Positions 57,022-64,000 of a stretch of DNA of 64,000 bases are shown here, piece by piece (the first letter of the stretch is position 1; every line of letters begins with the position of its first letter). The notes beneath the pieces were generated by a model. The model saw nothing but the letters and a program-made list of their open reading frames with translations, ran no database searches and had not been told where the DNA came from. A program made the translations under genes and the position numbers. The stretch is taken from contig NZ_SHKI01000005.1 of NCBI RefSeq assembly GCF_004217175.1, positions 470,348 to 534,347 on the forward strand, read 5' to 3'. This DNA comes from Leucobacter luti. Lineage in GTDB: Bacteria > Actinomycetota > Actinomycetes > Actinomycetales > Microbacteriaceae.

Positions 57022-58026
57022 CTAGGGGATCTCGACGACCTGGGCGCCGTAGACGAGGCCGGCGCCGAAGCCGATCGTCAGGGCGAGGCCGCCGGAAAGC
57101 TCGGGGTTCGTCTCAAGCAGTGCGTGCATCGCGAGCGGGATCGACGCGGCGGAGGTGTTGCCCTGCATCTCGATGTCGCGGGCGACCACCACGCTCTCGG
57201 GCAGCTTGAGCTGCTTCGCAAACTCGTCGACGATGCGCATGTTCGCCTGGTGCGGGATGAAGGCGGCAAGATCCTTCGCCTCGATGCCCGACTGCTCGAG
57301 CGTCTCGCGCGCCACCTTCGCCATCTCCCAGACAGCCCAGCGGAACACGGTCTGGCCGTCCTGACGCAGGGTGGGCCACGCCACCTCGGTGGGGTTGTTG
57401 CGGTACTCCTCGAACGTGGCGGTCATGCGGATCGCATCCCACTTTTCGCCGTCCGAGCCCCACACGGTCGGTCCGATGCCGGCGTGATCGCTCGCGCCAA
57501 CGACCACGGCGCCCGCGCCGTCAGCGAGCAGGAACGAGATGCTGCGATCGGTCGGGTCGACGAGATCCGACAGCTTCTCTGCCCCGATCACCACCACGTT
57601 CGTGCAGACACCGGACCGCACGAGCGCGTCGGCCTGGGCCACGCCGTAGACGTACCCGGCGCACGCGGCGGAGATGTCGAACGCGGCGGCGGGGGTGAGT
57701 CCGAGGCGGTGCGCGGCGAGCGACGCCATCGAGGGGGTCACCGCGACGTTCGAGATCGTCGAGATGATCACCCCGTCGATCGCGCTTCGTTCGAGGCCGG
57801 AGCGCTCGATCGCCTGCTCGGCAGCCGCGACCGCGAGATCGACCGCGGAGACCTCAGCGCTCGCCCGACGCCGCTGGATGATGCCGGTGCGCTGGCGAAT
57901 CCACTCGTCGGAGGAGTCGATCGGACCTACCAGATCGTCGTTGGGGACGTCGAGGTCGCCGCGGGCGGCGCCGATCGAGAGGATGCGTGAGTGCTCGGGG
58001 CCGGTGGGCTGCACGAGAGCGGGCAT
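57022..58026 (-). CDS. fabH: 3-oxoacyl-ACP synthase III (FabH)
   Basis: FabH starts chains by condensing an acyl-CoA primer with malonyl-ACP and sets straight or branched fatty-acid type. The 334-residue protein has Cys122 in DISAACAGYVYG, His in IPHQANMRI (about 249-257) and Asn in QGNTSAASIP (about 280). ATG 58026 follows AAGGAA, 17 bp after fabD. Confidence 0.97.
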   Translation of the reverse strand: MPALVQPTGPEHSRILSIGAARGDLDVPNDDLVGPIDSSDEWIRQRTGIIQRRRASAEVSAVDLAVAAAEQAIERSGLERSAIDGVIISTISNVAVTPSMASLAAHRLGLTPAAAFDISAACAGYVYGVAQADALVRSGVCTNVVVIGAEKLSDLVDPTDRSISFLLADGAGAVVVGASDHAGIGPTVWGSDGEKWDAIRMTATFEEYRNNPTEVAWPTLRQDGQTVFRWAVWEMAKVARETLEQSGIEAKDLAAFIPHQANMRIVDEFAKQLKLPESVVVARDIEMQGNTSAASIPLAMHALLETNPELSGGLALTIGFGAGLVYGAQVVEIP

Positions 58027-58043
58027 GGTCGAGATTCCTTCGT

Positions 58044-58961
58044 TCAGGCGGCGTCGGCGAGGAGCGCGACTGCAGCGTCGAGGTCGGCGGGGGACTTGAT
58101 CGCGACCGTTGGCACGCCCTTGAGCGCGCGCTTCGCGATGCCGCTGAGAGCGCCCGCCGGGGTGAGTTCGATGAGGCCCGTGATGCCGGCGTCCTGGAAG
58201 CCCGCCATGCAGGCGTCCCAGCGCACAGGGTTCGCGACCTGGGAGACGAGCCGCTCGACGAACGCGGTGCCGCTCGTGACGCGCGAGCCGTCGGCGTTGG
58301 TCCAGAGCGTGTGGCTCGGGTCTGTCGCGGCGACCGTAGCAGCCGCGTCCCGCAGCGCGGGGATCGCATCGGCCATGTAGTCGGTGTGAAACGCGCCGGC
58401 AACCTGCAGCTGGATCACGCGCGCACCGCGCGGGGCGTCGGCCGCGAGGGCGGCGAGCGCGTCGCGCGAGCCCGCAGCGACGATCTGGCCACCGCCGTTG
58501 CGGTTCGCAGCGGTGAGGCCGTGCTCGGCGATCTTCGCGAGCACGTCTTCCTCGACCCCGCCCAGCACTGCCGACATCCCGGTCTCCGTGCGAGCGGCGG
58601 ACTCCGCCATCGCGCGGCCGCGCACCCCGACGAGCTGCAGCGCGTCGCCCGGCGTGAGCACGCCCGCTGCGGCGGCGGCGGCGAACTCGCCGACCGAGTG
58701 TCCGGCGACACCGACGCCCGAGAGGTCGGCGCGCGCCGACAGCTCTCGCCACGCGAGCAGGCTCGCCGCCACGATGAGCGGCTGCGCAACCGCAGTGTCG
58801 CGGATCGTGTCCGCGTCGCTCACGGTGCCGTGCGCCAGCAGATCGACGCCCGAGCGCTCGGAGGCCTCGGCGAGGAAGTCGCGGGTGCCGGGGAGTTCGA
58901 GCCACTCGGCCAGGAAACCGGGGGTTTGGGAGCCCTGTCCAGGGCAGGCGATGACAATCAC
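58044..58961 (-). CDS. fabD: Malonyl-CoA:ACP transacylase (FabD)
   Basis: FabD loads malonyl groups onto ACP. The 305-residue protein has the GQGSQ oxyanion-hole motif (8-12), nucleophile Ser89 in GHSVGE (87-92) and the active-site His in GAFHTDYM (about 193-200). The start is GTG. First gene of the leftward fab cluster, with a likely promoter and operator in the 112-bp gap before fasR. Confidence 0.97.
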   Translation of the reverse strand: MIVIACPGQGSQTPGFLAEWLELPGTRDFLAEASERSGVDLLAHGTVSDADTIRDTAVAQPLIVAASLLAWRELSARADLSGVGVAGHSVGEFAAAAAAGVLTPGDALQLVGVRGRAMAESAARTETGMSAVLGGVEEDVLAKIAEHGLTAANRNGGGQIVAAGSRDALAALAADAPRGARVIQLQVAGAFHTDYMADAIPALRDAAATVAATDPSHTLWTNADGSRVTSGTAFVERLVSQVANPVRWDACMAGFQDAGITGLIELTPAGALSGIAKRALKGVPTVAIKSPADLDAAVALLADAA

Positions 58962-59007
58962 GTGTTCCAGTTTCTCAGATCAGCGCGCCGAGTCCTGCAT
59001 ATTCCCC

Positions 59008-59048
59008 ACCATAAATCTGAAAGATCGTTGTAGAGGGTCGATATTTTC
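59008..59048 (-). promoter_or_regulatory. fabD promoter with candidate FasR operator
   Basis: Read leftward TATGGT (59013-59008) may be the -10. An imperfect inverted repeat, GAAAGATCG (59019-59027) and CGATATTTTC (59039-59048) with an 11-nt spacer, covers the -35 region and is a plausible FasR site. Confidence 0.4.
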
Positions 59049-59073
59049 GGGACTGCGCGGCGTGCCGCGGCCG

Positions 59074-60273
59074 CTATTTGGTGCTCGGACCGGGGCGGCG
59101 ACCGCTCTGCGCGATCGACCCGGCGATGAGCGCGGACTGCAGAATCAGTGCCTCCCGCGCGCCCGTCGCGTTCCAGCCGATCACGTCGGACACCTTCTTG
59201 AGGCGGTATCGCACCGTGTTTGGGTGCACGAACAGCTCGCGGGCGGTCGCCTCAAGCGAGCGTCCGTTGTCGAGGTAGCACCACAGCGTCTCCAGCAGCT
59301 CGCCGGAGTGCGCCGCGAGCGGCTCGTAGATGTGCTCGATCAGGGTGCGGCGTGCAAGCCCGTCTCCCGCGAGCGCGCGCTCGGGCAGCAGATCGTCGGC
59401 GAGCACGGGCCGCGGCGCCTTGCGCCACGACCGCGCAACCGCGATCCCGGCGAGCGCGGCACGCGCACTCCGAGACGCGTCCACCAGATTCTCCACCGTG
59501 GGGCCGAGTACGAGCGGACCGTCCGAGAACCCGTCGGCCAGGCGCTGCGCGATGTCGAGGAAGCTCAGGGGCTCCTCGGCGCTCGGCGTCGCCTCCGCAC
59601 TCTGCGGCGGGTCCACGCGGCCGAGCACGAGCACAAGGCGGGTGCCCTGGAGGCCGATGAGCACATCGGCGCCCGCGTGCCGCGCCGAGCGGCGCAGCTG
59701 ATCCACGTCGACGGTGCGTTCCGCGGTGCCCACCAGCACGGCGGCCTCGCCGTCGCCGTGCCAGCCGAGCGCCGCGATCCGGCTCCGCAGCTCGTCGTCG
59801 CTCTCGCCCGTGAGGATCGAGTCGACCACGAGCGCCTCGAGGCGCGCGTCCCAGAGGCCGCGCGCCTCGGCGGCGCGTGCGTACACGTCGGCGGCGGCGA
59901 ACGCCACGTCGCGCGAGTAGTGCATGATCGCCTCGCGCAAAGCCTCGCTGCGCGGGGCCACTCGCTCTTCCACCACGGTGACCACCACGCGAATCAGCTG
60001 CAGCGTCTCCTGCAGGCTGATCGAGCGCAGCAGCTCACGCGGGGCCGCGCCGAACACGTCGGACGCGATCCACGGCGTGGAGCTCGGATCCTCGTACCAC
60101 TGGATGAACGAGGCGATCCCGGTCTGGGCGACCAGCCCCACGGCCGAGCGACGGCTGGGGGGCATGCTCCCGTACCAGGGGAGCGTCTCGTCAAGCCGTG
60201 CAAGGGTCAGTGTGGAGAGCTCGCCCGTGATCGTGCGAAGCCACGCGAGCTCCTGCTCTTTTGTGTGATTCAT
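59074..60273 (-). CDS. fasR: PucR-type regulator of fatty-acid synthesis (FasR-like)
   Basis: The 399-residue protein has an N-terminal helical domain, a GGDEF-like central region typical of PucR/CdaR proteins, and the C-terminal PucR helix-turn-helix (about 335-380; YLDNGRSLEATARELFVHPNTVRYRLKKV). In Streptomyces coelicolor the same position is held by FasR, which activates fabD-fabH-acpP-fabF, so the same role is inferred. ATG 60273 is chosen; a GTG at 60291 would add six residues. It is 30 bp after aceE. Confidence 0.88.
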   Translation of the reverse strand: MNHTKEQELAWLRTITGELSTLTLARLDETLPWYGSMPPSRRSAVGLVAQTGIASFIQWYEDPSSTPWIASDVFGAAPRELLRSISLQETLQLIRVVVTVVEERVAPRSEALREAIMHYSRDVAFAAADVYARAAEARGLWDARLEALVVDSILTGESDDELRSRIAALGWHGDGEAAVLVGTAERTVDVDQLRRSARHAGADVLIGLQGTRLVLVLGRVDPPQSAEATPSAEEPLSFLDIAQRLADGFSDGPLVLGPTVENLVDASRSARAALAGIAVARSWRKAPRPVLADDLLPERALAGDGLARRTLIEHIYEPLAAHSGELLETLWCYLDNGRSLEATARELFVHPNTVRYRLKKVSDVIGWNATGAREALILQSALIAGSIAQSGRRPGPSTK

Positions 60274-60303
60274 GAGCGGACGGCCCCCCACTGGCCCATC
60301 GTC

Positions 60304-63030
<2,727 letters not shown>

Positions 63031-63130
63031 GTTAGTGCTCCATTCACCAGTGGCGTGCTGCGCGATCAACGCGGCTTGGTGCGTCTGAGCGCAGCACGAG
63101 AGGCGCCCGCTGGTTCGCGGGTGTGCCACC

Positions 63131-63136
63131 ACACTA
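63131..63136 (-). promoter_or_regulatory. -10 box of aceE
   Basis: Read leftward the hexamer is TAGTGT (in CGATAGTGT), the same octet as at the divergent peroxiredoxin promoter. Confidence 0.4.
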
Positions 63137-63268
63137 TCGAATCTCGGGGAATCTGAGCGGGTGAACCGCGCCGGGAATTCACCCGAACCCCCTTTCCGAC
63201 CAGCGCCGGAGCCAAACTTGAGTGCGAATTTGCCCGAGTGCGGGGTGCATCGGCGGGGTCACGCTCGA

Positions 63269-63274
63269 TAGTGT
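63269..63274 (+). promoter_or_regulatory. -10 box of the peroxiredoxin gene
   Basis: TAGTGT predicts a start near 63281 and a 45-nt leader with AAAGGAG. It is flanked by CGCTC and GAGCG, a small inverted repeat. Confidence 0.45.
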
Positions 63275-63325
63275 TGAGCGACAGATCTGTCCACCCGGTG
63301 CGCAGCACCGAGAAAGGAGCACGCA

Positions 63326-63787
63326 ATGGTGCTCGAGGTAGGCGCGCAGGCGCCCGATTTCACCCTGTCGGATCAGAACGGTGAGGAGCTCACCCTCTCC
63401 GAGCTTGTGGAGGAGGGGCCCGTAGCGCTCGTCTTCTTCCCGCTCGCGTTCTCCGGCATCTGCACGGGCGAGCTCTGCGAGCTCCGCGACAACCTGTCGA
63501 TCTTCGACGACAGCAAGGTGCGGCTCGTGGGAATCTCCGTCGACTCCGTGTGGGCCCTCAAGGCCTGGGCCGACGCTGAGGGCTACGAATTCTCCATCCT
63601 CTCCGACTTCTGGCCGCACGGTGCCGTCGCGCAGCAGTACGGCGTGTTCGTCGAAGAGGCCGGCATCGCGACCCGCGCGACGCTCGTGATCGGCGAGGAT
63701 CGTCGTGTTCTCGCGGCGTTCGAGACCGCTCCGGGCGAGGCACGCGACTTCGCCTCCTACCGTGAGGCACTCGCGGCGATCGCCTGA
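63326..63787 (+). CDS. Peroxiredoxin (AhpE/BCP type)
   Basis: The 153-residue thioredoxin-fold peroxidase reduces peroxides through peroxidatic Cys46 in FSGICTGELC. The sequence is close to mycobacterial AhpE (FPLAFSGICTGEL), but a second Cys at position 51 gives the C-x4-C spacing of atypical two-Cys BCP enzymes, so an intramolecular disulphide is likely. The ATG follows AAAGGAG. Divergent from aceE. Confidence 0.94.
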   Translation: MVLEVGAQAPDFTLSDQNGEELTLSELVEEGPVALVFFPLAFSGICTGELCELRDNLSIFDDSKVRLVGISVDSVWALKAWADAEGYEFSILSDFWPHGAVAQQYGVFVEEAGIATRATLVIGEDRRVLAAFETAPGEARDFASYREALAAIA

Positions 63788-63812
63788 TTCGAAATCGCGG
63801 GGCGGTTTCCCC

Positions 63813-63818
63813 TACACT
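63813..63818 (+). promoter_or_regulatory. -10 box of tRNA-Val
   Basis: TACACT lies 20 bp before the mature 5' end of the tRNA. Confidence 0.45.
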
Positions 63819-63837
63819 TGGGAAGTCCGCTTCGCAC

Positions 63838-63910
63838 GGGCCTGTAGCTCAGCTGGTAGAGCGCCACGTTTACACCGTGGATGTCGTCGGTTCGATCCCG
63901 GCCGGGCCCA
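63838..63910 (+). tRNA. tRNA-Val (UAC)
   Basis: All arms fold: acceptor GGGCCTG/CGGGCCC (one G-U), D-arm GCTC/GAGC, anticodon arm CCACG-TTTACAC-CGTGG with anticodon TAC, five-base variable loop, and T-arm GTCGG-TTCGATC-CCGGC. The discriminator is A; CCA is not fully encoded. Confidence 0.96.
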
Positions 63911-63923
63911 CCCAAAGTGTCTT

Positions 63924-63966
63924 ACGGGAACACGCGACATCGAAAGATGTTGAGTGTTCCCGTTTC
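63924..63966 (+). terminator. Terminator after tRNA-Val
   Basis: ACGGGAACAC (63924-63933) pairs with GTGTTCCCGT (63954-63963), enclosing a second small stem ACATC-GAAA-GATGT with a tetraloop, and is followed by TTCGCTTCC. Confidence 0.75.
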
Positions 63967-64000
63967 GCTTCCTTGCCTTCGTCGCCGCTGTCGTGTGCTT

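Overview
The window is very GC-rich chromosomal DNA from an actinobacterium, most likely a member of the Micrococcales and probably Microbacteriaceae (inferred from protein families and gene order; I cannot fix the genus). Supporting signs are the pyrR-pyrB-pyrC-(membrane gene)-carA-carB-pyrF-mIHF/gmk order, the PucR-type fasR followed by fabD-fabH-acpP-fabF, the monoderm coproporphyrin haem genes hemH-hemQ, many GTG/TTG starts, and many -10 boxes placed 7-8 nt before a start codon, which suggests leaderless mRNAs. No insertion sequence, prophage, rRNA or CRISPR array was seen.

Layout. 1-2461: repeats and a leftward pair of small-family membrane genes (DUF2510-type and DUF2207). 2537-4429: leuA behind a 14-codon Leu-containing leader peptide and a terminator hairpin (attenuator). 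4474-9698: an unusual two-tier hairpin with a LexA-like box, then ruvA-ruvB and yajC-secD-secF. 9777-12029: relA. 12055-15641: AbiEi-antitoxin-like gene and DUF349 gene (leftward), and rarA (rightward). 15677-16590: rpsD with a long structured leader and a terminator. 16666-16790: inverted and tandem repeats. 16922-25334: small membrane gene, alaS, then a tightly packed ruvX-mltG-aroE-aroC-aroK-aroB run with start/stop overlaps.

25401-30431 looks like an accessory block lying between aroB and efp: a leftward MoxR-type AAA+ ATPase with an N-terminal coiled coil, a divergent VWA-domain protein, an unrecognised third protein behind 33-bp repeats, and a hotdog thioesterase. The ATPase and VWA genes are fired by back-to-back promoters about 27 bp apart, both apparently leaderless. 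This three-gene module is the best candidate for an undescribed system here. 30500-42493: efp-nusB, then a PyrR-controlled pyrimidine operon from pyrR to pyrF, followed by a fusion of mycobacterial-type integration host factor (mIHF) to guanylate kinase and a DMT/NIPA-like membrane protein.

42474-47013: a MacB-type ABC exporter divergent from a NarL-family two-component system, probably one envelope-stress module. 47146-49596: HdeD-like protein, a CAU-anticodon tRNA, a tyrosine phosphatase and a GntR regulator. 49711-54558: haem/iron ABC importer (hmuU-V-T) divergent from hemH-hemQ, with repeats between the two promoters. 54706-55194: dps. 55319-60273: fatty-acid synthesis genes fabF, acpP, fabH, fabD and their probable regulator fasR, all leftward. 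60304-63910: aceE (pyruvate dehydrogenase E1), a divergent peroxiredoxin, and a tRNA-Val(UAC) followed by a strong hairpin.
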